A DNA stretch of 64,000 bases, taken from positions 1-64,000 of the forward strand of contig VRMN01000005.1 in assembly GCA_008690995.1 (NCBI GenBank), in the 5' to 3' direction. Positions 50,128-60,043 of the stretch are shown here, piece by piece. The translations under genes were made by a program, and so were the position numbers. The DNA is from Porphyridium purpureum. Taxonomy: Eukaryota > Rhodophyta > Bangiophyceae > Porphyridiales > Porphyridiaceae. How positions within the stretch are numbered: position 1 is the first letter of the stretch; each line of letters opens with the position of its first letter. The notes beneath the pieces are model-generated. The model was given only the letters and a program-made list of their open reading frames with translations. It was not told the origin of the DNA and made no database searches.

Positions 50128-51990
50128 ATGGCATACGATGATGGTCAGCTGTGGGCGGGCGCGCGGCTTGATGATCTGCGAGCGCGCTTGCGTTCGGGAT
50201 TGGGCGCCATGGACCAGGACGGGCAAGGACGGGTCCAGGCGGGTCTGAAGCTGGAAGAGGTCGTGCAAGTCGCGCAGGATTTAGAGCAAGCCCTGCGCTA
50301 CATGAGCTTCGCACAGGGCCTGAAAGAGCTGCGCGACGCGCCGCGCTGGATCCAGAACCTGGTGGAACAGCACGCGCAATTTCTGGCAGATCAGCGAGTC
50401 AGCAGTGCGGTGACGGCTTGCGTATTTTATTACTATGGTGCGGAAGGCACCGACGCAGCGGGCTCCGCGACGGCCCTGCCGCCTGCGAAAAAACACCGCG
50501 GCGCATCAGGTCCCACTGTGGTTCACGAGCAAAAGGCGAAAGTAGTGGAATGGGCTCTTCGACTGGTGAAAAAGTTGGGCGCATACGGAGATCCGGCGTC
50601 GGCGCATGCCGATGTACTGTATTCTTTGCTACCCATTATGGGGGACAAGGTGGATCGCGCTGTCCTGGACGCCACGCGCAAGTCAATACAAAGAATGCTA
50701 GACCATATGCGCAGAATCGTTTGGCACTCATGTCAGCAGGGACGGCAGGTGGAGGAGTGTGTGGAATTGGTTGGCGTCTTGCAAGAAACGGCCGAGCTTT
50801 GCGTTGGTACGATTTGGAATGAGGCAACCATTGCAGTTGTAGACCAACTTGTAGCGGTCATTCTGGGTGCCCAAGAAAAGCCTCTGTGTGTGTGCAAAAG
50901 TATTGAGATATGTAGTGGCGAGATTCTCGAACAGAGTGGACTTGTTGCTGCTCTACTGGGACCAGGTCTACCCCTCACCCATTTATCGCATAGCAATCGG
51001 GTGCGTATGGTACAGACCTTCGAGTTGGTTCTCGACACAATCCTAGGTCAACTGGCGAGCGCAGCCGATCGTGAAGGCACCAATCGGGCACTCTTTGTCA
51101 CGTCGCGTAAGCTGTTGCGCGAAAGCAACACGCTTGGTGTGACCGTGCGTGACGCTGCCGCAAAAGATGTGAGTGTGTTTTGGACGCTGTTCGACCGAGT
51201 TGTAGCTTTCATGCACCAGCCTTGTCTTGAATCATCGTCTCCGTTGTGGCTCTTGATTCACCTTTTGCAGGGTCTCCTTGAAGACGCCCAGATGGATGTG
51301 AGTGTGCTGCTTGATGCAAGGGTAGAGCCACTGGCCGTGCACGTCAGGGCTGCGGGGTGGGAATCTGCGTGTTCTTTTATACGAGCTTTGCGCGTCAACA
51401 TGACCTTGTGGAGAGCTGAACTATGCGCTACCGTTCGTGCCTTATTCCTATTGCTGCTTCCGTATGTCGATGAGTTCTGGTACTCAGCTTCTTGTGCAGC
51501 ATCGACAACTGTGACTGCGCAAGAGCTGCTTGCTTTCGGCTTTACTGCATGCAAAGTTGCCGAAGCTTTTGCGCTGGTGTGGGAAGATAGCAATGACTGG
51601 AATCCTAATGCAGCTCACAACATGCGTCTTCTTGATCTTTGCAAGGCTGCCAGCTCCGTAATGACTGGCTCTGAAAAGCATTCTGCGCGAAATGCCAGCC
51701 ATGCCGGCCCTCTTGATGTTCTGCTTTGGGAGCGAAGTGACATCCTCTTCAGAAATGATCCTACATCCGAAGGTTTACTGCCAAATGACTTGGTCAACCG
51801 AGCAGTTGTGGACCCGGAAGAACTTTTGCTTCGAGGTCCGCGTGCTTGTGTGATACTGCGAGCTGGATTCAACCTAGATGCACTTGCGGTCGGAACTCAA
51901 GCAAGTACAGGCAAGAGACAACAGCGACTCATGCACGTTGTGGAAGCGCTGGCAAGATTCGAAGATCACGGCCCATCAAATCCATCGTAG
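50128..51990 (+). CDS. unrecognised alpha-helical protein, 620 aa
   Basis: Starts at the ATG at 50128. The whole length is predicted helical with no membrane segment, in a pattern of paired amphipathic helices (LVVEH-type, FVLLLLPYVDEFWYSA) like HEAT-repeat scaffolds. A short low-complexity loop (~110-130, GTDAAGSATALPPAKKHRG) contains a possible nuclear signal. No family motif is recognised. Convergent with PEMT, 67 bp apart. Confidence 0.75.
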   Translation: MAYDDGQLWAGARLDDLRARLRSGLGAMDQDGQGRVQAGLKLEEVVQVAQDLEQALRYMSFAQGLKELRDAPRWIQNLVEQHAQFLADQRVSSAVTACVFYYYGAEGTDAAGSATALPPAKKHRGASGPTVVHEQKAKVVEWALRLVKKLGAYGDPASAHADVLYSLLPIMGDKVDRAVLDATRKSIQRMLDHMRRIVWHSCQQGRQVEECVELVGVLQETAELCVGTIWNEATIAVVDQLVAVILGAQEKPLCVCKSIEICSGEILEQSGLVAALLGPGLPLTHLSHSNRVRMVQTFELVLDTILGQLASAADREGTNRALFVTSRKLLRESNTLGVTVRDAAAKDVSVFWTLFDRVVAFMHQPCLESSSPLWLLIHLLQGLLEDAQMDVSVLLDARVEPLAVHVRAAGWESACSFIRALRVNMTLWRAELCATVRALFLLLLPYVDEFWYSASCAASTTVTAQELLAFGFTACKVAEAFALVWEDSNDWNPNAAHNMRLLDLCKAASSVMTGSEKHSARNASHAGPLDVLLWERSDILFRNDPTSEGLLPNDLVNRAVVDPEELLLRGPRACVILRAGFNLDALAVGTQASTGKRQQRLMHVVEALARFEDHGPSNPS

Positions 51991-52056
51991 ATGTGCTTTT
52001 CGTACGCGCCGGAGCAACTGCGCCATTGTTTCCTTCTGCCTTGACTCATCATCTTC

Positions 52057-52869
52057 TCAAATGGTTTTCCTGTTCTCCTTGTTCGTATGATACGCGGCGT
52101 ACGCATCGTACATGAAAGGCTCCTCAAAGATCTTACTGGCGACCCAATACGTCCAGCCGAGTAGCGCGCTGAGCACGAGCCCAGCGGGAGACCAACGCAC
52201 TGCTTGATGAAAATCAGGGCTCCACGGTGCAGGGTTTCCGCGCGACACAGCTTTGCCAAAATGCATCAAGGTCGATCCAAGATACATAGGGTCAGGAAAT
52301 ATGTTGAATGGGAATGCACAGACAAAGTCGTCGAAGAAAAAGCCAAAATACTCGCCCATGTACGTGCCGCGAACGCTCAGCCGATAGAAGCCGCTCATTG
52401 AAATGACCGCGCCAAGAATGAAGAGACCATAGCCAACGACACAGCTGATCAATCGCGAGATCAGATTACTGTGCGCGTCCGCGAGCTGCAAGACTGGCTG
52501 CGACAGGAGTGCCTCCTTAAATGTGTGCTCACGGTACGCCGAGAAGCACACAATGTACAGCGCAAAGAAGTTATGTGCTGTGCTCTTATGGCCAAAGAAC
52601 CGTGTCAGAAATCTGGTTCGATGCTCACAGCGGCAGAAGATGTTCCACAGAATTGGTGCCAAAATTGTAACGAGCGCGCATCGTAGCAAGTGTGGGTCTG
52701 CAAAATCGATGACGTGTCCGTCAGCGAGAAGCTTACTTCCTGTCTCGAACGGCAGCAACACTGTCATGGCACCTGGCGGATACCATCGAGAAACGACAAT
52801 GCAAAAAAGCAATGTAGTGAGCGAGTAGACGCTCAGCCGCAGCAGACGCGTCTGCAGTTTTCCGTACAT
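52057..52869 (-). CDS. phosphatidylethanolamine N-methyltransferase (PEMT type)
   Basis: 270 residues from the ATG at 52869; the frame stays open to 53091 with only a GTG start there, so a longer N-terminus is possible. PEMT features: CRCEHRTRFLTRFFG (family: C.Y.TR.LT..FG), FKEALLSQPVLQL, GTYMGEYFGFFFDD, FPFNIFPDPMYLGSTLMHFG and the C-terminal SPAGLVLSALLGWTYWVASKIFEEPFM. The last two carry the SAM-binding GxG-like and EE motifs. It methylates phosphatidylethanolamine or its mono/dimethyl forms in the ER to make phosphatidylcholine. About four membrane segments are visible. Confidence 0.88.
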   Translation of the reverse strand: MYGKLQTRLLRLSVYSLTTLLFCIVVSRWYPPGAMTVLLPFETGSKLLADGHVIDFADPHLLRCALVTILAPILWNIFCRCEHRTRFLTRFFGHKSTAHNFFALYIVCFSAYREHTFKEALLSQPVLQLADAHSNLISRLISCVVGYGLFILGAVISMSGFYRLSVRGTYMGEYFGFFFDDFVCAFPFNIFPDPMYLGSTLMHFGKAVSRGNPAPWSPDFHQAVRWSPAGLVLSALLGWTYWVASKIFEEPFMYDAYAAYHTNKENRKTI

Positions 52870-53286
52870 AATGAAACGAAGAAGACGGCGCACGTAGTCA
52901 GTCCAAGCAAAAGCGCTCACCGCGTTCGGGCCTGTGCTCAACGAAAGACAACCTTCTTCTCTTGCCGATCCTGTTCTCGGATAGATTTGGCAGTGCGCAC
53001 CGTCCACCTGCCTGATCGGTTCATCTGCCACACCCAAAGAGCCCTGGCTTAGACTCAGACGTCTCCGTTCTCGCGCCGAAGCGCTGACCACCAGCGAGTC
53101 CCAATCTCGTAGTAAAAATTAGTGCCGAATCACAAAATTCGATTCGATGCTCAACGAGCTTCCAAGTTCGTGCTCAAAGTGACCGAGGTCTGTGTCCAAA
53201 TGATATGGGCGTAATTGATCTTTGCGCGCGGCGCGGTCAAATGCATACTGTTCAGCAGCGACGATGCCTGGCGTTCCACCTTTCAT

Positions 53287-53970
53287 TCATTGGTCAGGGT
53301 CGTAGCGGTCAATGCCGAATTCGGCTTCTGCCGCGAGACCGCGATGTGGCAGGCGGGCTTCTCCCCACATCATGTACGTCCTTGAGAAACCAACATTGTT
53401 GCACTCGGGGCTGCAATCATGCGGACCATTGCTGAGCAAGCCGCATGATACATGGAGAATGCTCGGCGGTGAAACCATCTGCCGGAACCTGGCCTTCCTG
53501 ACCGCACTGCATTGAAGATTCAAGCTCGCGACCGACTGGCAAGCACGGGTCGTCGCAGTTTCAATGTCAGGCAAGGTCCAACCGCGCGTCTCTGTAAGTT
53601 TCGTAATTTCGTGATGGTGTGCCACTAGAACCGCACCTAAGTGTGCAAAGGCCTCGAGCACTCTCACCGCCGGGAAGACGGGCTGATTAGGAAAATGCCC
53701 ACTCAGTTCGGGGAAGCGCTCGATATCTACACGCACTTGAGCCTCCACAAGCATATGATTCTGTTGATCTTCCTCTTGCCCTGCGGTGCTTGCACTGATC
53801 ACCAGCTGCACACCCTGGACTAGCTGCCGAACTGGTCTGGACGAATCCAGTCGACGAACCACATGTTCAACAGCGTTCTCAAGGACGTGGATGCGGTACG
53901 CCTTCGAACTCTGTTCACTGTTAGGAACGTGACGGATCGCCCGAGAGCTTTGGAATCGGAGCGCACGCAT
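53287..53970 (-). CDS. FabZ-like hot-dog-fold hydroxyacyl dehydratase
   Basis: 227 residues from the ATG at 53970. The first ~40 residues are basic (MRALRFQSSRAIRH), possibly a mitochondrial or plastid signal. The motif ELSGHFPNQPVFPAVRVLEAF matches the FabZ active-site region, where His of GHFP and the Glu ~14 residues later form the catalytic pair. The C-terminal half diverges from FabZ (Cys-rich segment CSPECNNVGF, CGLLSNGPHDC), so the substrate is uncertain. Its 5' end faces the dehydrogenase gene, whose open frame overlaps it. Confidence 0.6.
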   Translation of the reverse strand: MRALRFQSSRAIRHVPNSEQSSKAYRIHVLENAVEHVVRRLDSSRPVRQLVQGVQLVISASTAGQEEDQQNHMLVEAQVRVDIERFPELSGHFPNQPVFPAVRVLEAFAHLGAVLVAHHHEITKLTETRGWTLPDIETATTRACQSVASLNLQCSAVRKARFRQMVSPPSILHVSCGLLSNGPHDCSPECNNVGFSRTYMMWGEARLPHRGLAAEAEFGIDRYDPDQ

Positions 53971-54115
53971 GAGAGCGATTGTCCTCGGTTTCGGCGGAAT
54001 CCAACACGTTGCACTTCGTGTAACACGCGCTGTCGAGCGTACCGGTCCTCGCACGAGAGAGGCGTTTGCGCATTGGCGCGCGTGTCAACCGGCAGCACGG
54101 AGACGGCAGCTCGCA

Positions 54116-55183
54116 ATGGCAAGTACGACAATGACGGGAGCCCGCAAAACAGTCTTGCTATTTGCGCCGGCAGGGAGCCCGGCACTGGAGAGCATTCCCC
54201 GCGACAATGCCCTACTTCGCGATCACGTGGATCTGGTGCGGGTGAATGAGGTGCACGAGTTGGAGGAGGCTTTAGCGGGCAAGAAGGACGGTAGTGCTCT
54301 GAACCCGCCTGATGCGGTTCTCTTTATACCGCCGGGTAATGCGGAGCTGCTTCGAAAAGTGTGGCTGGAGAACAAGCTGAAAGAAGTCCGATGGGTGCAC
54401 TGCTTTTACGCTGGCGTGGACCTGCTGAAGCCTTTCATTTCGGATTGTCTACTCAATCCGGATGGCTCGGACACTGGTGTCCCTCTGACGAATGGGCGCG
54501 GAGCCTTCTCGTCGAGTCTGGCAGAATATGCGGTGACCGCGATGCTGCATTTCAACAAGCAGGTGCCGCGATGCCAGGCAAACAAGGCCGAGCACAAATG
54601 GGACAAGTTTGTGATGGATGTGGTAGATCGCAAGAGCGTGGTGTTTGTTGGGTATGGAAATATTGCCCAGGCTACAGCCAAGGTGGTGCGCGCGCTGGGC
54701 ATGCGTGTTATTGCGCTCAAGAGAAACCCGAACGCCGTCGCAGCCGATGCAGAGCGCGCGGATGAGTACTATGGCCTGGATAAGAAGATGGACGTGCTGG
54801 GACGCGGCGACTTTGTTATCTCGACGTTGCCAGGTACGCAAGAGACGTTCAACTTTTTCTCGCATGCCGAGTTTGGTGTTATGAAGCGCTCGGCAGTGTT
54901 TGTGAGCATGGGACGGGGCACGGTTGTAGATGAGGACGCGCTGGTCTCGGCGTTGCAAAGCGACGTGATATCCGGGGCCGGGCTGGACGTATATCAGAAG
55001 GAACCCTTGGACCCCCAGTCGCCGCTGTGGAGCTGCAAGAACTTACTGATGACAGCCCACAACGCAGACTACACGTCGGACTACTTCTCTCTGGGCTGGG
55101 ACGTGTGGCTGCAAAACTTAGAGTGCTTTCTTGACGGCAAAGCAGAATACGCGTCACCCGTCAACAAGCATAGTGGATACTAG
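54116..55183 (+). CDS. D-isomer-specific 2-hydroxyacid dehydrogenase
   Basis: 355 residues from the ATG at 54116; an upstream in-frame ATG at 53969 overlaps the divergent dehydratase start. The NAD(P)-binding motif is VVFVGYGNIAQATA (~175-187). The catalytic set of the family is present: Arg267 in MGRGTVVDE, Glu296 in KEPLDPQSPLW and His315 in TAHNA. The order and SPLW-type segment resemble GhrA-like hydroxypyruvate/glyoxylate reductases. Substrate is not determined by sequence; a role near photorespiratory carbon is possible. Confidence 0.88.
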   Translation: MASTTMTGARKTVLLFAPAGSPALESIPRDNALLRDHVDLVRVNEVHELEEALAGKKDGSALNPPDAVLFIPPGNAELLRKVWLENKLKEVRWVHCFYAGVDLLKPFISDCLLNPDGSDTGVPLTNGRGAFSSSLAEYAVTAMLHFNKQVPRCQANKAEHKWDKFVMDVVDRKSVVFVGYGNIAQATAKVVRALGMRVIALKRNPNAVAADAERADEYYGLDKKMDVLGRGDFVISTLPGTQETFNFFSHAEFGVMKRSAVFVSMGRGTVVDEDALVSALQSDVISGAGLDVYQKEPLDPQSPLWSCKNLLMTAHNADYTSDYFSLGWDVWLQNLECFLDGKAEYASPVNKHSGY

Positions 55184-55477
55184 TGAGAAAGAGTTACTAG
55201 CCTGGTGTAGACGCCGCAGAACAGGCCAGCGAAGCGAATGGGTTAACACCCTCTGCTTCTGGTGCCGCACTCAAGTAGGAAAACACATTATTTTCTTGAT
55301 TTCCCCCTTCCAGCTCTAGTATATTTTCATTCTGAAGTTCGCTCCCGTACCACGCTTAGTCAGAGCGCGCCCAAAGCCAAACGCAAATCATCATAACTTT
55401 GTCCCTTCTTTGTCATCTTCTTTCAGCTTGCGCCTTTCTAGTCCTCGCCTCGCTTCGCCATGGCAAAAGAAAATCAA

Positions 55478-56491
55478 TTACGTAGCGCCATTAAACTTGT
55501 AAATGTACTTGAAATCCTCCGTCTCAAACACGAGCGTGGCTTGGCACGAGCCGAGCTGTCTGGGCGTGAAACGCACAATGATATCTGTCGGGTCACCGTC
55601 ACTGCGGTCCATTGTGCCGTATTCCGGGGTCGCCGTGAAGAAGGGGCTCGAATCCGGCGTGAATACACAGCGGAAGGGCAGGAAGGTGCAAAATGCGTTG
55701 CGGATCGAGAGCTCCACAACCTCGCTCGAGTCCACTCGTGCCGAGAGGTCGAATGTCTTTTCCACTGGGTCCGAGGGGTTAATAACGAGCGGCTTCCACG
55801 TTTCGCCATCCAGACGCTGTCCGGGGATTTCTTGCGACTGGTACATGGACGCGGGTGGCGAGTACGGTTCTGGGGCGCCGTACATGACGCCCTGGCCCTG
55901 GGCCTGGTTCATCTGGTGAATAGAGCGCTGATTGTGCCAGTTCTCCAGCTGCTGGGCGCGCACTTCATCGAGGCGGTTGAGTCTGCGGTCTTCCTCTGAA
56001 ATTTCGGCGATCTTCTGCTCTGCGTAGCCCGTGGATCGACCAAAGTAGTTTCCCTTGGTCGACGCGACGCGAGCCTCCATGGCTGACACGACCTTACCGC
56101 GGCCCACCTGCTCATTGCCAGTCACCTGGGCCTGCCCGAACCCGCCGCGCACGACGTTCGGCGAGTTGTGCTGGTCCTCCAAGTCGGTATTCCCGTCACC
56201 AACCACACCGCCGCCCGAGTCGCCACCGTCAAACTCCATATCTCCCCCGCCAGCAATAAAGGTCTCCAACTGCTTTGTGGCCTCCTCGATGGTCCCGCCC
56301 TTCACCTGGCCCGCATTCCGCGCGCGCACATACTCCTCCCACGAGGTCGGTCCGCCGGCCATGCTCACCACGACGGCATGCCGCCTAGTCGCCCTCGGCG
56401 CCTGCGCCGGGCATCGCGCCGAGCCGCGCGCCGCACCCACCACTGCACCCGCCACCCCACCCGACAGCACAAACATCATTGCGCTCGCCAT
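55478..56491 (-). CDS. plastid-targeted protein of unknown function with a C-terminal beta-sandwich-like domain
   Basis: 337 residues from the ATG at 56491. The start MASAMMFVLSGGVAGAVVGA with RR-rich follow-up looks like a red-algal plastid transit peptide. The middle is Gly/Asp/Gln-rich and low complexity (~60-130), then a charged helix (~150-190: AEQKIAEISEEDRRLNRLDEVRAQQL). The last ~95 residues alternate beta-strand-like segments (VEKTFDLSARVDSSEVVELSIRN..., IIVRFTPRQLGSCQATLVFETEDFKYIYKF), reminiscent of MSP/ASH-type immunoglobulin-like domains. No function is assigned. Confidence 0.65.
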   Translation of the reverse strand: MASAMMFVLSGGVAGAVVGAARGSARCPAQAPRATRRHAVVVSMAGGPTSWEEYVRARNAGQVKGGTIEEATKQLETFIAGGGDMEFDGGDSGGGVVGDGNTDLEDQHNSPNVVRGGFGQAQVTGNEQVGRGKVVSAMEARVASTKGNYFGRSTGYAEQKIAEISEEDRRLNRLDEVRAQQLENWHNQRSIHQMNQAQGQGVMYGAPEPYSPPASMYQSQEIPGQRLDGETWKPLVINPSDPVEKTFDLSARVDSSEVVELSIRNAFCTFLPFRCVFTPDSSPFFTATPEYGTMDRSDGDPTDIIVRFTPRQLGSCQATLVFETEDFKYIYKFNGAT

Positions 56492-57410
56492 CCTCCCGTC
56501 CTCCCCTCTCCGCACCAGCTCCTTCCCCACCTTTCCCTTTCCCCTGTCCACTCCTCCACCCCTCACCCCCTGCTTCCCGTCACGTTTTTCTCGAGATTTC
56601 GCCTTTTTTCCCCTTTACGCTTTTGCCCTTTTTTCGCTTTGTTTTTCCTCCTTTTCCTATTTTTTCCCCCATGTTTCATTCTTGTCTTGTTGGCTGCACC
56701 TCTTGGGACATGCAAGCGGCATTCAGGGGCGTCGCGCTTTCTGCCTATTAAAACACGCCCTTTTCATCAGTTTCATCACACACATCTGCGCGCCTGCTTC
56801 GCTGTAGCTCTTGGCAAGCTCCTCCTTTTTGTCCCCGTTGATTAGAAACACACGCGCCCGTCAGTTCGGTGTCCAGGTCTGTTCTGGACACTATACGCAG
56901 CAGCACCTGCCAAGTCGCGGTGGGAATGACACACGTCGCAATGCGAACGCAGACATAGGGACGACAACGGTGGCCGACCTCATCACTCGTTCACACACAG
57001 AGACGCACGTGTGCAAGCCATTCTCTGAAAGTGGAGTGGCCGGCACGCGCGCGCGTCCCCGCCGCGCGACCACATGAGTGCGTTTCCTTTCTCACCCGAC
57101 ACAGGCTGGGACGCCAGCTGTGTCCAACGATCCTGTTATCGGTTCGTGTCGGCGGTCCAGTTAACCTAACAGTTCGGAAAGTCGTGCTGACGGTTTCGGT
57201 TTCAACTTTGGTTTCGGTTTCGACTTTCTGAACGTTCAGTTCAACGCCAAACGGGTGGACAGTAGAAGTACAGTGTGGCGAGGCGAGACTGATTTGGCGC
57301 GAACGCGCGAGTCGCGGATGGTGCGAGGGGTGACGCACGTCGAGAAAGGAACAGGAGGGAGTTCGTGGTGGGGAAGGCAACAGAGGGACGCGCGGTCGCG
57401 GGAGAGGGAG
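56492..57410. other. intergenic region between divergent genes
   Basis: ~920 bp, pyrimidine-rich on the left. A CAGTAGAAGTACAGTGT motif near 57261-57277 resembles one at ~45841 and lies ~140 bp upstream of the RFC2 ATG. No gene seen. Confidence 0.6.
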
Positions 57411-58388
57411 ATGTCGCGGGCAGCAGGACAGTATGAGCAGCCGTGGGTGGAAAAGTACCGGCCGGTAAAGCTGGAGGATGTGGTGGGGAACGAGCCGCTG
57501 GTGGGCCGCCTGCGCTTGATTGCGCAGCACGGAAATATGCCGAATATGTTGCTGAGCGGGCCGCCGGGCGTGGGCAAGACAACGACTGTCGCGGCGCTGG
57601 CCAGAGAGATGCTCGGCGACGCGGTGAAGGAGGCCGTCCTGGAGCTCAACGCTTCCGATGAGCGCGGCATTGATGTCGTGCGCAGCACCATCAAGTCGTT
57701 TGCCCAGAAAAAGGTCACGCTGCCGCCCGGAATGCACAAGATCGTGATCCTGGACGAGGCAGACTCGATGACAGAGGCCGCCCAGCAGGCACTCCGAAGG
57801 ACCATGGAGGTGTTCACCGCCACGACCCGCTTCGCGCTTGCCTGCAACACCTCGTCAAAGATCATCGAGCCCATCCAGTCGCGCTGCGCAATCCTCAAGT
57901 TTTCCAAGCTGGGCGATGCGCAGATCATCAAGCGGCTCGTCGAGGTGCTGGACAGAGAAAAGGTCGCGTACGAGAACTCGGGACTCGAGGCTCTCGTCTT
58001 CACTGCCGAGGGTGACATGCGAAATGCGCTCAACAACGCCCAGAGCACAGTGAACGGCTTTGGCTTCCTGTCCGCGGAAAACGTGTTCAAGGTGTGCGAC
58101 CAACCGCACCCAGTCGCCGTGCAGAACTTTGTCAAAATGTGCCACGAGCGCAAGCTCGAGAATGCTTTATCGCTTCTTGTTGCACTGCACAGTGATGGAT
58201 ACTCCACCATGGACATTATTAACACAGTCTTCCGCGTGGTTAAATTCGCAGAATACTTAGCCGAGCGGGAAAAGCTCGAGTTTTTGAGAGTGGTTGGCTC
58301 CACACAAATGCGCGCGGCTCAAGGGCTCGACAGCCTACTACAGCTCACGGCCATGTGCGCTCGCCTCTGCGAGACTGGAGGGTACTAG
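57411..58388 (+). CDS. RFC2: replication factor C subunit 2 (RFC2 / yeast Rfc4 type)
   Basis: 325 residues from the ATG at 57411 (an upstream extension to 57255 is not family-like). PWVEKYRPVKLEDVVGN opens the protein. Walker A GPPGVGKT (~50-57), Walker B VILDEAD (~112-118) and the SRC box SRCA (~157-160) are intact. The C-terminal collar has FGFLSAENVFKVCDQPHP and MRAAQGLDSLLQL, typical of RFC2. It is part of the clamp loader that places PCNA on DNA. Single exon. Confidence 0.95.
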   Translation: MSRAAGQYEQPWVEKYRPVKLEDVVGNEPLVGRLRLIAQHGNMPNMLLSGPPGVGKTTTVAALAREMLGDAVKEAVLELNASDERGIDVVRSTIKSFAQKKVTLPPGMHKIVILDEADSMTEAAQQALRRTMEVFTATTRFALACNTSSKIIEPIQSRCAILKFSKLGDAQIIKRLVEVLDREKVAYENSGLEALVFTAEGDMRNALNNAQSTVNGFGFLSAENVFKVCDQPHPVAVQNFVKMCHERKLENALSLLVALHSDGYSTMDIINTVFRVVKFAEYLAEREKLEFLRVVGSTQMRAAQGLDSLLQLTAMCARLCETGGY

Positions 58389-58518
58389 CGACCGCGGAGA
58401 AGTGTGCCTTTCAAGCAATCTAAACTTGCAAGTCTTTCAGTTGCAAAATCGAAACAGCGCGAATGCATGCACTTTCACAAGCTCCCGCCAAGGCATGTGT
58501 GCGAGGCGTGCACACGAC

Positions 58519-60007
58519 TCAATTCAGAGTCTGGAATAAGCGTGCCTCCGGGGTCGCGGTGGCCTCCCCGGTGCCTTCCACGAAGGCGTACGAAAGCGCG
58601 TAGTGCTCACGTGCAACAATGCGAGACATCTCGTGCGGCCCGATCTCTACTCGGAACAGGTCGAATAACCGCTTGCTTCTCGATTGGGGCCATGTCATCG
58701 CAATTCTTTCGACTGCTTGGCAGACGCGATCGAGTTCCAGGACTTTACGATGCCACAGAGTGAGAAGCGTTGCCACGACCGACTTTGCAGACATCATACA
58801 CAACAGACTGCACATCTCACTAAATTCATATTTGCGCACACAAAGATGCTCAGCGCAATCAAACAAAGTTTCGCGAGCTACCTCGCCGCTGTTTCCTCCT
58901 AGCAGAAGGCTGTTGCGCAGAAAATGACTGCTCGCTTGAATGCCCCAAGACATCGTCAGCTCAGCGAGCAGCTCTCCGGGTGATTCAAATGCGGTGAACG
59001 CATCTGTACTTAGGCAGAGTCGAACGACCTGCATGATACCGGAAAGGCACGCAGTCGCCTGCTTCACGGTTGTATGATTGGTGAGCGCGCGGATCATGCG
59101 CATGAAAACATTGCGCTCAGCCGGTACGCTCAGTTCCAGGCCCCGGCACCCCGCCATCGTGACACTCGCCACGATAAATCCTTTTGTATACTCGCTCTCA
59201 TTCAGATGGTGCAAAAACATTAATACTGGACCAAGTACCCAATGCAGCAACTGCGTCTCGTCTCCAGTGTGACACGTGCAAAGCATTTGCTGTGAATTGA
59301 AAAAAGATACGTCATCCACCATTCATCGCGCATTAGTACTCACCCTTCGCACGCAATACAGACGACCCGCAAACTGGCACGACAAGACGAAGCCCTTGAA
59401 AGGCGTGTTCGGGATAAGCATGCTTGCAAGCCTTCTCTATTCTTACCTGCGACAAGAAAAGCGCCACCTCCCACTTGTTGGGCAAGCGCAGCGATTCGTG
59501 CATGGCCGTCGCGAGTGAATCAGCAACGACGTCGCATCTGTGCATGCGTCCGATCGGCAAATCATTCTACATTATACGTAGGAATGACAGGAAAATCAGT
59601 CGACCCCAAAATCGCGTGTCAGCGGTCCCCATCCACAGTGCGGAAGCAATAAGCACGGGCAGCACCTCGACACAAGCATGCATGCATCCGCTTCGTGGAC
59701 CTCAAAACCGGGCATGACCACTTGAATCCCTTATCACCTAGTCGAACTGCAGGGGCCCGATTTCACTTACAAGCAAGTCGCTACACAGCGCAAAAACACA
59801 CGGCACTTTGCCGAGGAGAGCATGGTACATGCAATCCTTCCACCCGGATGGTCTGAACAACGCATGCTTCATGATGCTATGCTGCGCGGCCATTCCAAGC
59901 CGTGAGCTCACTAGCGCGAGCTCCGCCGCCTCGTCCCATGCTAAGTGCATGCATATCCGCGGCACTAGCTCCGCAGGGAGCCACTCCAGCATGCATTCTC
60001 CTTCCAT
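58519..60007 (-). CDS. probable F-box protein, four exons with a 30-nt microexon
   Basis: Exons on the minus strand: 60007-59771, 59566-59447, 59373-59344 and 59289-58519, giving ~385 residues. Introns: 204 nt (CTT|GTAAGT ... ATAATGTAG), 73 nt (CAG|GTAAGA ... TCGTGCCAG) and 54 nt (AGG|GTGAGT with TACTAAT and TTTTTTCAATTCACAG). All exons are in phase 0 and the frame holds throughout. Exon 1 encodes an F-box-like start, LEWLPAELVPRICMHLAWDE. The large last exon (from QMLCTCHTGDE) is helical. Skipping the microexon also keeps frame. F-box proteins recruit substrates to SCF ligases; no specific orthologue is recognised. The first acceptor is the weakest site. Confidence 0.55.
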
Positions 60008-60043
60008 GTATGCGTCAAAGCTCCCACGCCAATATTTTTCTTT

